This document shows positions 51,932-60,255 of a stretch of DNA of 64,000 nt, piece by piece; positions within the stretch are counted from its first letter, which is position 1, and each line of letters begins with the position of its first letter. The DNA comes from Weeksellaceae bacterium (GTDB lineage Bacteria > Bacteroidota > Bacteroidia > Flavobacteriales > Weeksellaceae), in the NCBI GenBank assembly GCA_019459455.1, contig JAIBEX010000021.1, forward strand, positions 1 through 64,000, read 5' to 3'. The notes beneath the pieces were generated by a model. It made no database searches. It was given only the letters and a program-made list of their open reading frames with translations, and had not been told where the DNA came from. A program made the translations under genes and the position numbers.

Positions 51932-53419
51932 TTAATTTACTATAAACTTCCGGTCAACAATCAGCGCGGCAACGTTCAGCATGTCATCACCGATAAGGCG
52001 GTCATCTTCAAGCTTGGCAACCTTAGACCGAACAATTCCGTAATTTTCCTCCACAATCTTCGAGCATTTGGCAGGTCTGCGGAATTCGAGGCCCTGCGCT
52101 GCAAACATCAGTTCCACTGCAAAGATATTCACAAGATTGTCCAAGACCTGATTGAATTTTCTTCCCGAGATGCTGCCCATGGACACGTGGTCCTCCTGTC
52201 CCAGACTGGTAGGGATGGAATCCGCTGATGCCGGGAAACAAAGGGTTTTATTTTCGGTAACAAGCGCAGCGGTTGTGTACTGCGGAATCATAAACCCCGA
52301 ATTCAGACCTGAACTCTCCGTCAGTAAACGCGGCAGTCCAAATTTTCCTTCAAGCAACAGATAACACCTGCGGTCGGAGATGTTTCCCAATTCCGCCGCA
52401 GCTAAAGTGGCATAATCCAACGGGAGTGCAAGCAATTGGCCGTGGAAGTTTCCGCCGGAAATGCTTTCCTCGGCGCTTAAAACAATCGGGTTATCGGTTA
52501 CTGAATTCAGTTCCGTTTCTGCAAGGTCTTTCAAGTGTTCGAAGGCGTTTCTGCTGGCGCCGTGAACCTGTGGTATGCACCGGAACGAGTATGGATCCTG
52601 TACCCGGTCGCAAAATTCATGGGACATCAGGTTATCGGAGTTTTTAAGGAACTTCAGCATTCGGGCTGCCACTTTTTTACTTCCGGCAAACGGGCGGATG
52701 TCGTGCAGTTCCTTTCTGAATGGGCTGGCAGAACCCCTGTAGGCCTCAAGCGACATCGCCGCTGTAACATCGGCCAGGTCCAGGAGATATTCCATTTTTT
52801 CCAGTCCCTTTATTGCATGCGCCAGTATGAACTGGGTGCCGTTTATTAGACCAAGGCCTTCTTTCGGACCTAGCTGTAAGGGTTCCAGTCCGAGTCTGTT
52901 CAGAACATCTTCAGTGGGAGTGGGAGTACCGTTTTCCCAGACTTTTCCAAGGCCTAAAAGCGGTAATACCATATGGGCGAGCGGTGCCAGATCCCCGGAC
53001 GCACCTACCGAACCCTGTTCGGGAATACAGGGAATTATATCCTTTTCAAGCATGAGGATCATCCGTTCTATGACTGCAAGCGTTACCCCGGAAAATCCCC
53101 GGGAAAGTGCATGGATTTTAGCGATCATCATGATTTTAGACAGTTCCTTATCAATGGGTTTTCCAACACCTACAGCATGCGAGATAATGAGGTTATGCTG
53201 TAGTTTTGCCGTTTCTTCTTCAGATATTTTCACATCGCATAGCGGTCCGAAACCGGTGTTGATTCCGTAAACAGTACGGTTTGACTCCACAATTTCCCGG
53301 ACGTTGCGCTGGGACTGCAGGATTTGTGCTTTGGATTTGTCGCCGAGTGTGGCTAAAGCCGGATTCTTTGCAATCTCTAAAATATGATGGAAAGTAAAAC
53401 TATCTACGCCGTAAATCAT
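51932..53419 (-). CDS. hutH: Histidine ammonia-lyase
   Basis: HutH deaminates histidine to urocanate. In 495 residues the sequence has the MIO-forming Ala-Ser-Gly triad at 140-142 (GSVGASGDLAPL), YGINTGFGPL near 51-60 and NPI in SVTDNPIVL. The C-terminal QEDHVSMG is also present. No other hut genes are adjacent, so the catabolic route to glutamate must be encoded elsewhere. PAL/TAL relatives share the fold, but the length and the flanking MIO residues fit histidase. A weak promoter element lies just upstream. Confidence 0.94.
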   Translation of the reverse strand: MIYGVDSFTFHHILEIAKNPALATLGDKSKAQILQSQRNVREIVESNRTVYGINTGFGPLCDVKISEEETAKLQHNLIISHAVGVGKPIDKELSKIMMIAKIHALSRGFSGVTLAVIERMILMLEKDIIPCIPEQGSVGASGDLAPLAHMVLPLLGLGKVWENGTPTPTEDVLNRLGLEPLQLGPKEGLGLINGTQFILAHAIKGLEKMEYLLDLADVTAAMSLEAYRGSASPFRKELHDIRPFAGSKKVAARMLKFLKNSDNLMSHEFCDRVQDPYSFRCIPQVHGASRNAFEHLKDLAETELNSVTDNPIVLSAEESISGGNFHGQLLALPLDYATLAAAELGNISDRRCYLLLEGKFGLPRLLTESSGLNSGFMIPQYTTAALVTENKTLCFPASADSIPTSLGQEDHVSMGSISGRKFNQVLDNLVNIFAVELMFAAQGLEFRRPAKCSKIVEENYGIVRSKVAKLEDDRLIGDDMLNVAALIVDRKFIVN

Positions 53420-53436
53420 TGATTAAAATTTGGTTT

Positions 53437-53444
53437 TAAAAGTA
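53437..53444 (-). promoter_or_regulatory. Weak -7 element of hutH
   Basis: TACTTTTA on the minus strand is one base off TAnnTTTG and 17 bases before the ATG. Confidence 0.35.
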
Positions 53445-53485
53445 CGGAAATTTGGTGATAACCCAAATGCCCGAAAAGTTTTCCT

Positions 53486-53493
53486 TATTTTTG
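53486..53493 (+). promoter_or_regulatory. -7 element abutting the GTG start of uvrC
   Basis: TATTTTTG fits TAnnTTTG with exactly 4 bases between its G and the GTG at 53498, predicting a leaderless mRNA with a GTG start. Confidence 0.6.
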
Positions 53494-53497
53494 GCAT

Positions 53498-55300
53498 GTG
53501 AATCCCCAGCTTGAACTTCAGTTAAAAACATTGTCTTCCAATCCGGGAGTTTACCGCTATTACGATAAAAACGGACAGTTGCTGTATGTGGGAAAGGCCA
53601 AGAATCTAAAGAACAGGGTACTGTCCTACTTTAACAAGAACCTCTCCGGCTACCGTACCCGGATCATGGTCGCTAAGATTCACCGTCTGGAAACCACCAT
53701 TGTCCCAAGCGAATACGACGCTTTGCTGCTTGAAAATAACCTGATCAAGGAGCATCAGCCGTTTTACAATGTCATGATGAAGGACGATAAAACCTATCCC
53801 TGGATCTGCATCAAAAACGAGGATTTTCCGCGGATATTTATGACCAGGACCCTCATCAAAGACGGGTCCGAGTATTATGGTCCCTTTGCAAAAGTAAGAC
53901 CCGCCCGCGTCCTGCTGGATACGGTGCGAAGCATATACAAACTTCGGAGCTGCAACCTGAACCTGGCGCCAGCAAGAATTGCTGAAGGAAAGTACAGGGT
54001 CTGTCTGGAATACCACATCAAGAACTGTAAAGGGCCATGTGAGATGCTGGAAACTAAGGAAGCGTACGATAAAAAAATTGACGCTATCCGTGGAATCATC
54101 AAAGGGGATTTCCGGTCGGCCAGAGATTATCTGATAGACGAGATGAAGACTTTTGCCGAAAACCTGGAGTTTGAAAACGCCCAAATGGTGAAGGAGCGCC
54201 TGGCTTTGCTGGAGAGTTACCAGTCCAGGCATACGGTAGTGAATCCGAACATCAATGACGTTGATGTCTTTGGAATGACAAGTGACGAAACCGCAGCCTA
54301 CGTTAACTATTTTAAGATCCAGAACGGGAGCATCATTCAGAGTTATACTTTTGAGATCAAAAAGATGATTGAGGAGACCGATGAGGAAATCCTGGAGCAG
54401 GCGCTGATTGAGATCAGGCAAAAGTTCAGTTCCGATTCTGCCGAAATACTGCTTCCTTTTCACCTGAATTTTGAGATTCCGGGGGTTAAACTCCTGGTCC
54501 CGAAAATGGGGGATAAGAAACGCATCGTAGAACTTTCTGAGAAAAATGCAAAGGAATACCGCATCGAAAAACTGAAACAGGTACAAATCGTGGATCCGGA
54601 ACGGCATACCAACCGCATCATGGCCGAAATGCAGAAACTCCTGCGGATGCCTGAAGAGCCAAGACATATTGAAGGATTTGACAATTCCAATATCCAGGGA
54701 ACGAACCCTGTGTCTTCCTGTGTGGTCTTTAAGGACGGTAAACCCAGTAAAAACGATTACCGGATTTTCCACGTGCGGTCCGTGGAGGGTCCCAACGATT
54801 TTGCGAGTATGGAAGAAGTGGTTTACCGCCGGTACAAAAGACTGTTAGAAGAAAATGAACCCCTTCCCCAGCTTATTCTCATTGACGGTGGCAAGGGACA
54901 ACTATCGTCGGCCGTAAAAAGTTTAACACTTCTGGGTTTATACGGAAAGATAACCGTTATCGGAATTGCAAAGCGCCTGGAAGAGATTTTCTTTCCTGAA
55001 GATCCCATTCCGCTTTATCTGGACAAGAAATCCGAGACCCTCAAAATCCTGCAGCGCGTGCGCGACGAGGCCCATCGCTTTGGTTTGAAGCATCACCGGA
55101 CCAGGCGTAAGAACTCCACCATTAAAACCGAACTGGAAGAGATTCCCGGAATCGGTGAGAAGGCCATAGAGCTGCTGTTTGCGAAACTGAAGTCGGTAAA
55201 ACGGATAAAGGAAGCACCCCCGGAGGTTCTTGAGGAGATCCTGGGAAAGTCTAAGGGCGGATTCGTATGGCGATATTTCAATCCGGACCATGCCTCATGA
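53498..55300 (+). CDS. uvrC: UvrABC excinuclease subunit C
   Basis: UvrC makes both incisions in nucleotide excision repair. The 600 residues hold the GIY-YIG nuclease (NPGVYRYYDKNG ... YVGKAKNL, about 14-95), a cysteine-containing region, a UVR domain (about 200-235, FENAQMVKERL), the RNase H-like endonuclease (about 380-535, with GFDNSNIQG and LILIDGGKGQL) and C-terminal helix-hairpin-helix motifs (IPGIGEKAIELLF). The start is GTG; the conserved opening NPQLELQLKTL fixes it. The promoter element ends 4 bases before the GTG. Confidence 0.97.
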   Translation: MNPQLELQLKTLSSNPGVYRYYDKNGQLLYVGKAKNLKNRVLSYFNKNLSGYRTRIMVAKIHRLETTIVPSEYDALLLENNLIKEHQPFYNVMMKDDKTYPWICIKNEDFPRIFMTRTLIKDGSEYYGPFAKVRPARVLLDTVRSIYKLRSCNLNLAPARIAEGKYRVCLEYHIKNCKGPCEMLETKEAYDKKIDAIRGIIKGDFRSARDYLIDEMKTFAENLEFENAQMVKERLALLESYQSRHTVVNPNINDVDVFGMTSDETAAYVNYFKIQNGSIIQSYTFEIKKMIEETDEEILEQALIEIRQKFSSDSAEILLPFHLNFEIPGVKLLVPKMGDKKRIVELSEKNAKEYRIEKLKQVQIVDPERHTNRIMAEMQKLLRMPEEPRHIEGFDNSNIQGTNPVSSCVVFKDGKPSKNDYRIFHVRSVEGPNDFASMEEVVYRRYKRLLEENEPLPQLILIDGGKGQLSSAVKSLTLLGLYGKITVIGIAKRLEEIFFPEDPIPLYLDKKSETLKILQRVRDEAHRFGLKHHRTRRKNSTIKTELEEIPGIGEKAIELLFAKLKSVKRIKEAPPEVLEEILGKSKGGFVWRYFNPDHAS

Positions 55301-55688
55301 CGTTATAGTGACTACATGCCAGGATGAACACGCGGTGATTCAGGGGTGCATTTTTTTTAATTCCGCATAAAATCCGATTGTTTTGTAGGAATTTTTTTAC
55401 AGAAACTTATCATAATGAAGTTCTTATTAAAATAAATTGTATATTTGCACCACAATTAGAACGGGTCACTGCCTTTGCTTCTTCTGTTGCAGTTTAGAAT
55501 AACCATTTTTTTCTCTCAGTTTTCGCTCTCTCAGCCGCCGTTTTTTAGCCATATTCCCATTGATTGAAATCGTTCAGTCTTCCGTAATCAGTTAAAAAAA
55601 TCCGTTTTAATTATAGTTGAAAAACGAGATCCGTAAAAAGCGAAACGGAAAAAAACAATTTTAATACAATATTATACGATTATTATTT
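55301..55688 (+). other. Intergenic region and long 5' leader of the cold-shock operon
   Basis: The 388 bases after uvrC contain no gene. A perfect promoter element at 55440-55447 predicts transcription from about 55451, giving a leader of roughly 238 nt. The leader has pyrimidine-rich stretches (about 55480-55560) and possible stems such as CCGTTTT pairing with AAACGG around 55600-55650. Long structured leaders are typical of cold-shock genes, where they act as RNA thermoswitches. That function is inferred here. Confidence 0.5.
55440..55447 (+). promoter_or_regulatory. -7 element of the cold-shock genes
   Basis: TATATTTG is a perfect TAnnTTTG, located about 240 bases before the first start codon at 55689. 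Confidence 0.6.
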
Positions 55689-56123
55689 ATGGCAGATTCT
55701 TTCTCAAAAAAAGAAAATTTTAAGAAAAAAATTCAGAAAGCAAAAGAAAAAGCGCAGAAGCGCGAAGAGCGTAAAACCAATAACAACAAAGGTAAAGGTT
55801 TGGACGACATGTTAGTTTATGTAGATGCAAACGGACAACTGACAGAAACAAGACCTGAAGATCAGGAAAGAGTGGAAATTAATGCAGAGGATATCCAGTT
55901 GGGTGCAGCACCGATTGAGGCTGAAGAACTTATAAAAACAGGGATCGTAACCTTCTTAAGTGATAAAGGTTATGGTTTCATAACAGAAAACAACAGTAAG
56001 GACAATATTTTCTTTCACGAAAACAACTGTGCTCACCAGGTAAAGAAAGGAAACAAGGTTTCTTTCGAAAAAGAAAGATCACCAAAAGGTTTTTCTGCAG
56101 TAAACATACAGATCATAAAATAG
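55689..56123 (+). CDS. Cold-shock domain protein with basic N-terminal extension
   Basis: The 144-residue protein combines a Lys-rich, low-complexity N-terminus (about 1-40, KKENFKKKIQKAKEKAQKREER) and an acidic linker. A C-terminal cold-shock domain (about 82-144) carries RNP1 KGYGFI and RNP2 NIFFHE. The extension probably increases RNA affinity or directs it to ribosomes. It is followed after 42 bases by a 63-residue CspA-type gene and shares the long leader upstream. Such proteins act as RNA chaperones. Confidence 0.92.
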   Translation: MADSFSKKENFKKKIQKAKEKAQKREERKTNNNKGKGLDDMLVYVDANGQLTETRPEDQERVEINAEDIQLGAAPIEAEELIKTGIVTFLSDKGYGFITENNSKDNIFFHENNCAHQVKKGNKVSFEKERSPKGFSAVNIQIIK

Positions 56124-56165
56124 AACAATACAACAACAATACAATAATTTTTAATACCCAATACA

Positions 56166-56357
56166 ATGCAAGAAGGCACAGTAAAATTTTTCAATGAAAC
56201 TAAAGGTTTCGGATTTATCACTCCATCAAACGGCGGAGAAGACATCTTTGTACACACATCAGGACTGGTTGACAGAATCCGTGAGAACGACAAAGTAACT
56301 TTTGAAGTAAAACAAGGAAACAAAGGATTAAACGCAGTGAATGTGAAATTAGCGTAA
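56166..56357 (+). CDS. CspA-family cold-shock protein
   Basis: A 63-residue single cold-shock domain with GTVKFFNETKGFGFI and RNP2 DIFVHTSG, the standard RNA/ssDNA-binding signature. It lies 42 bases after the larger cold-shock protein gene and ends at a strong terminator. The pair probably forms one operon expressed from the promoter at 55440. Confidence 0.95.
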   Translation: MQEGTVKFFNETKGFGFITPSNGGEDIFVHTSGLVDRIRENDKVTFEVKQGNKGLNAVNVKLA

Positions 56358-56378
56358 GCTGTTTTATCATAATACTCT

Positions 56379-56412
56379 AAATAAAGTTCCGCAAGGAGCT
56401 TTATTTTTTTTT
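56379..56412 (+). terminator. Terminator of the cold-shock genes
   Basis: AAATAAAG-TCC and GGA-CTTTATTT pair around GCAA and are followed by a run of T residues. Confidence 0.8.
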
Positions 56413-56484
56413 GCCTGAACTTCCGGTGTTGAAAATTAGTTTCCGGACCAGGGTTTGTGACTTGAGTTCCATATATATTTTCCC

Positions 56485-56492
56485 TAAATTTG
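56485..56492 (+). promoter_or_regulatory. -7 element of the UvrD-like helicase gene
   Basis: TAAATTTG fits TAnnTTTG and ends 22 bases before the ATG at 56515. Confidence 0.6.
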
Positions 56493-56514
56493 TTTCCCAA
56501 AAATTTTTGCGCAG

Positions 56515-58842
56515 ATGGATTACTTGAAAGGATTGAATGAAGCACAGTATGAAGCCGTTACCACGCTGGAAGGGCCCCTGATGGTCCTCGCAGGCGCCGG
56601 TTCCGGTAAGACCCGTGTGCTCACCATGCGGATTGCCCATCTGATCACCAATCTGGTGGACCCCTTCCACATTCTCGCCCTCACCTTTACCAATAAGGCT
56701 GCGAAGGAAATGAAGGAAAGGATTGCAAAAGTGGTGGGGCAAAGCGAAGCAAGGTCGCTCTGGATGGGAACCTTTCACTCGGTTTTTGCCAGAATACTGC
56801 GCAGCGAGGCCCATTATCTGGGTTTCCCGGCCAACTTTACAATCTACGATTCCCAGGATTCCCTGAATGTAATCAAAAAAGTGCTGAAGGAACTCAACAT
56901 CGATGCTGACCTCTATAAACCGAAAAAAGTCCAGGCCAGGATTTCCAATTACAAAAACAACCTCATTACGGTAAAAGCATATTTTGGCAATCCGGAACTC
57001 ATAGAGAATGATGAACGTGCCAATATGAAGCATATGGGAATGATTTACCAGAAGTATGTGGATGCCTGCTACCGCAACGGTGCGATGGATTTTGATGATT
57101 TACTTCTAAGGACCAATGAACTGCTCACGCGGTTTCCCGAAGTCCTGGCAAAGTATCAGGACCGCTTCCGTTACATCCTGGTCGATGAGTATCAGGATAC
57201 AAACCACTCCCAGTATCTGATCGTAAAGGCGCTGGCGTCCAAGTTTGAGAACATTTGTGTGGTAGGCGACGATGCCCAGTCCATTTACTCCTTCCGGGGC
57301 GCGAACATCCATAACATCCTGAATTTTAAGAAAGACTATCCCGATGCGGTTACCGTTTCGCTTGAGCAGAACTACCGTTCGACCCAGAACATTGTGAATG
57401 CGGCCAACGTTGTGATTTCCAAGAACGTCCAGCAGTTCAAGAAAAATGTTTTCAGTGACAATGAAGAAGGGGATAAAATCAAGGTCTACCGCTCTTTGTC
57501 CGATGCTGATGAAGCCAACTTTGTAGCGTCCAACATCTGGGAGCTCCACAACTCGCAGCAGCGGAAATTTACGGATTTTGCCATTTTATACCGTACCAAT
57601 TCGCAGACAAGGGCTTTCGAAGATGCTTTACGACGCAAAAATATCCCGTACCGGGTTTTTGGCGGACTTTCCTTTTATCAGAGAAAAGAAGTAAAGGATC
57701 TCATCGCTTATCTGCGTTTGCTAATCAACGAGAACGATTCCGAGGCCTTAACCAGGATCATCAATTTTCCCGCGCGTGGGATCGGGGATACCACGCAGAA
57801 CAAACTCATTGTTTTTGCAGATGCACAGAATGTCTCCATTACCACGGTTCTGGATAATCTTGGCATGTATGCACCGCAGCTGGGCCTTAACAATGGTATC
57901 CTTACAAAACTGTCGGATTTCTGGGCCATGATTAAGGCGTTCCAGGTGATGCTGAAATCCGAAAATGCATACACTGTCGCAATGGAAGTCGCCAAACGCA
58001 CCGGGCTGATTAAATTCCTGAAAGACGACCAGACGCCGGAAGGTATTTCCCGTGTGGAGAACGTGCAGGAACTCATGAACTCCATGCAGGGATTCATTGA
58101 GGAGCAGCAGCAACTGGAGGATGGCGACCCTTCACTTTCCAGTTTCCTGGAGAATATCGCGCTTTCGGCAGATACCCAAAAGGACAAAAAGGACGATGGT
58201 GACCAGGTTTCATTAATGACGATTCACCTTTCCAAAGGTCTGGAATTCCCCGTCGTACATTTGGTAGGTTTGGAGGAGAACCTTTTCCCGAGTTTCATGA
58301 GTTCATCCACCCGTGAAGAGCTTGAAGAAGAGCGCCGACTGTTTTATGTAGCACTGACACGAGCAGAAAAGCAGGCTTTTTTCAGTTATGCGATCTCCAG
58401 GTTCCAGTGGGGGAAAATTACCGATGCCGAACCTTCCAGGTTCTTAAGTGAAATGGATGAAGCGCATCTGGAATTCATCAATCCGGCCATTGAAAGCCGT
58501 TTTGTTAACCATTCCGGGTTGAAATCAAATATTTTTGATGATGAAGCGGCAGCGCCGCGGTTCTTTAAAAAGAAGGAAGAGAAAAAAACAATTCAGCGCA
58601 ATGAAATGTTGCCTGTTCCCCAAAACCTGAAACCGGTGGCCACCGCAAAAATTACGAATCCAAGCGGGGTTTCTTCGGAAAATATTGAGGTGGGCGACCA
58701 GGTACGTCACGACCGTTTTGGCGTGGGAGAAGTGCTGTTTTTAGACGGGACTGATCCACAAAACATTAAAGCAAAAGTGAAATTCCAGCATGAAGGTGAA
58801 AAGAATCTGATTTTAAAGTTTGCGAAGCTGACGAAGATTTAG
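56515..58842 (+). CDS. UvrD/PcrA-type superfamily 1 DNA helicase
   Basis: A 775-residue 3'-5' helicase of the UvrD/PcrA group. Q-motif LNEAQYEAV is at the N-terminus, Walker A AGAGSGKT is at 26-33, and Walker B DEYQDTN lies near 223-229. GDDAQSIYSFRGA, the motif around LEQNYRST, and the C-terminal VSLMTIHLSKGLEFPVV and ALTRAE are also present. The tail has a Tudor-like KOW patch (GDQVRHDRFGVGEVLF) typical of PcrA/UvrD, used to contact RNA polymerase. It acts in excision repair and in removing RecA or stalled polymerase. Confidence 0.95.
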   Translation: MDYLKGLNEAQYEAVTTLEGPLMVLAGAGSGKTRVLTMRIAHLITNLVDPFHILALTFTNKAAKEMKERIAKVVGQSEARSLWMGTFHSVFARILRSEAHYLGFPANFTIYDSQDSLNVIKKVLKELNIDADLYKPKKVQARISNYKNNLITVKAYFGNPELIENDERANMKHMGMIYQKYVDACYRNGAMDFDDLLLRTNELLTRFPEVLAKYQDRFRYILVDEYQDTNHSQYLIVKALASKFENICVVGDDAQSIYSFRGANIHNILNFKKDYPDAVTVSLEQNYRSTQNIVNAANVVISKNVQQFKKNVFSDNEEGDKIKVYRSLSDADEANFVASNIWELHNSQQRKFTDFAILYRTNSQTRAFEDALRRKNIPYRVFGGLSFYQRKEVKDLIAYLRLLINENDSEALTRIINFPARGIGDTTQNKLIVFADAQNVSITTVLDNLGMYAPQLGLNNGILTKLSDFWAMIKAFQVMLKSENAYTVAMEVAKRTGLIKFLKDDQTPEGISRVENVQELMNSMQGFIEEQQQLEDGDPSLSSFLENIALSADTQKDKKDDGDQVSLMTIHLSKGLEFPVVHLVGLEENLFPSFMSSSTREELEEERRLFYVALTRAEKQAFFSYAISRFQWGKITDAEPSRFLSEMDEAHLEFINPAIESRFVNHSGLKSNIFDDEAAAPRFFKKKEEKKTIQRNEMLPVPQNLKPVATAKITNPSGVSSENIEVGDQVRHDRFGVGEVLFLDGTDPQNIKAKVKFQHEGEKNLILKFAKLTKI

Positions 58843-58911
58843 TAGCTGGAAGGGGGAAGCTGGAGGATGGAAAAGTGAAGTTGGAGTCAGAAGATGGCTC
58901 CCTTAGGAGTT

Positions 58912-59017
58912 GTCATTGCGAAGATTGGAGCGCAGCGCAATAACGCAGCAATCTTTTGAGCTTATCATGGATCTATTTGGGGATTGCTTCCTCGTCGTAC
59001 CTCCTCGTCGCAATGAC
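58912..59017. repeat. Palindromic intergenic repeat element
   Basis: The 106-base element has matching ends, GTCATTGCG and CGCAATGAC, and an internal pair AGCAATC (58947-58953) and GATTGCT (58982-58988). The arms are GC-rich with the repeated word CTCGTCG. It can fold into one long hairpin with no open reading frame. This is the form of small dispersed palindromic repeats (MITE/REP-like) common in Flavobacteriia genomes. It ends 2 bases from the DUF3037 stop codon. Confidence 0.8.
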
Positions 59018-59019
59018 GG

Positions 59020-59403
59020 TTACTTCACCAACTCCTCAAACAACCTCTCAAACGTCCCATCCAAATCCTTTGTCTTTCCCGGGTGGGGACGTGAGGTCTG
59101 AATCACCGAACTCCGTACCGCCGTCAGCCAGCGGAACCGTTCCGGGATATCAAGCGCAGCGATTTCGCCACCTACTTTTTCACCTCTTGCGACATGTTTG
59201 AAGTTTTCCAGGTTCTGAAGGATGTCTTCAACATCCATTTCAGAATGCATGAGCTGAAATTTATACGGACAGAGATGAAATTCCACCCGGATGTATTTTT
59301 CCCTTTTCGAAAACATGACGAGGCCGATGTTGAAGAATTCTTCCCTCTCCACCTTTGGAACCAGCCTGATGACGGCGTATTCGTATATCTTAACCTCTTG
59401 CAT
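59020..59403 (-). CDS. DUF3037 domain-containing protein
   Basis: The 127-residue protein fits DUF3037, opening YEYAVIRLVPKVEREEFFNIGLVMF and continuing to the characteristic SRPHPGKTKDLDGTF near the C-terminus. It is soluble and has no known activity. Its ATG overlaps the end of the HipA-like kinase gene by 14 bases, implying translational coupling. This kinase-DUF3037 pairing recurs in other bacteria, so the two proteins probably work together; the function is unknown. Confidence 0.88.
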   Translation of the reverse strand: MQEVKIYEYAVIRLVPKVEREEFFNIGLVMFSKREKYIRVEFHLCPYKFQLMHSEMDVEDILQNLENFKHVARGEKVGGEIAALDIPERFRWLTAVRSSVIQTSRPHPGKTKDLDGTFERLFEELVK

Positions 59404-60169
59404 TTTTCGCTTCGTTTACAAAGTTATGGGAATTCTCAAGCCGGGTTTGCAGGAAATTGCAATAGACGTCCTTAATCTCTTCCGGCGAATCCTCGGTGTC
59501 TTTCCAGTCCAGCCATTCTAACGGGATGAGTTCTGCAATTTCCCGCAGAACGGTATCATTTAAAACGGTTTTGGCAAATACGTCCGCTTCATCAAGCATA
59601 GAGGCCTGACGAAGAAGAACGTGGTCTTTTACATAAGCAAAAGGGCTCAGGGCATGCTTCTCGAAATTCATCCAGGAATGATGGAAGTAGAAGGACGCGC
59701 CGTTATCGATGACCCAGAGTTCCTTATGCCACATCAGCAGGTTCGTATTTTTATGCGTACGGTCTATGTTTGTGATGAAGGCATCAAGCCAGACAATTTT
59801 GGAGGCCAGCAGCGGGTCAATTTTTACGGAAGAATCATAGGCAATGGCCCCGGACAGGAAATGCAGCGCCAGATTCAAACCTTCCGAAAACTTCAGCAGG
59901 TCCTGTATCTCTTCGTCGCCTTCGGTACGGCCGAAATCCACATCCAGGTTTGCAAACACCAGTTCCGGGATTTGCAAACCCAATACTTCTGCGATTTTTC
60001 CCCCAAGAAGTTCAGAAATAAGCATCTTCACCCCATGGCCGCCGCCCCTGAATTTCAGGACGTATTTAAAATCGTCATCCGCTTCAGCCAGTGCAGGCAG
60101 TGAACCTCCTTCCCGCAAAGGCAGGATGTACCGCATGACTGTAACCGTTCTTAAAGATAAATCCCGCAT
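59390..60169 (-). CDS. HipA-like kinase (solitary C-terminal-type domain)
   Basis: The 259-residue protein has a kinase fold of the HipA-like type: a lysine in YVLKF (K39) with a glycine-rich FRGGGHG after it. The catalytic loop NIDRTHKN (134-141, D136 and N141) and the metal-binding D155 in VIDNG follow. The N-terminal HipA domain of the classic HipBA toxin and the HipB regulator are both absent. It overlaps the DUF3037 gene by 14 bases. A promoter element ends 6 bases before the ATG. The substrate is unknown; phosphorylation of tRNA synthetases, as by HipA, is not implied. Confidence 0.85.
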   Translation of the reverse strand: MRDLSLRTVTVMRYILPLREGGSLPALAEADDDFKYVLKFRGGGHGVKMLISELLGGKIAEVLGLQIPELVFANLDVDFGRTEGDEEIQDLLKFSEGLNLALHFLSGAIAYDSSVKIDPLLASKIVWLDAFITNIDRTHKNTNLLMWHKELWVIDNGASFYFHHSWMNFEKHALSPFAYVKDHVLLRQASMLDEADVFAKTVLNDTVLREIAELIPLEWLDWKDTEDSPEEIKDVYCNFLQTRLENSHNFVNEAKNARG

Positions 60170-60175
60170 AGATTA

Positions 60176-60183
60176 CAAATTTA
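60176..60183 (-). promoter_or_regulatory. -7 element of the HipA-like/DUF3037 operon
   Basis: TAAATTTG on the minus strand fits TAnnTTTG with 6 bases between its G and the ATG. Confidence 0.55.
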
Positions 60184-60202
60184 ACATTAAAAACACACAA
60201 AT

Positions 60203-60230
60203 AAAAAAGTTACCCAAAACCGGATAACTT
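60203..60230 (-). terminator. Terminator of the UbiB-family gene
   Basis: On the minus strand AAGTTA-CC and GG-TAACTT pair around a short loop and are followed by TTTTTT, 26 bases after the stop codon. Confidence 0.7.
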
Positions 60231-60255
60231 ATTTATTGACTTGCGTGGACTGATG

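Noticed and set aside
59390-60169. HipBA-type toxin-antitoxin locus
   Set aside because: No HipB-like DNA-binding protein and no HipA N-terminal domain are present, so the locus is described as a separate kinase-DUF3037 module.
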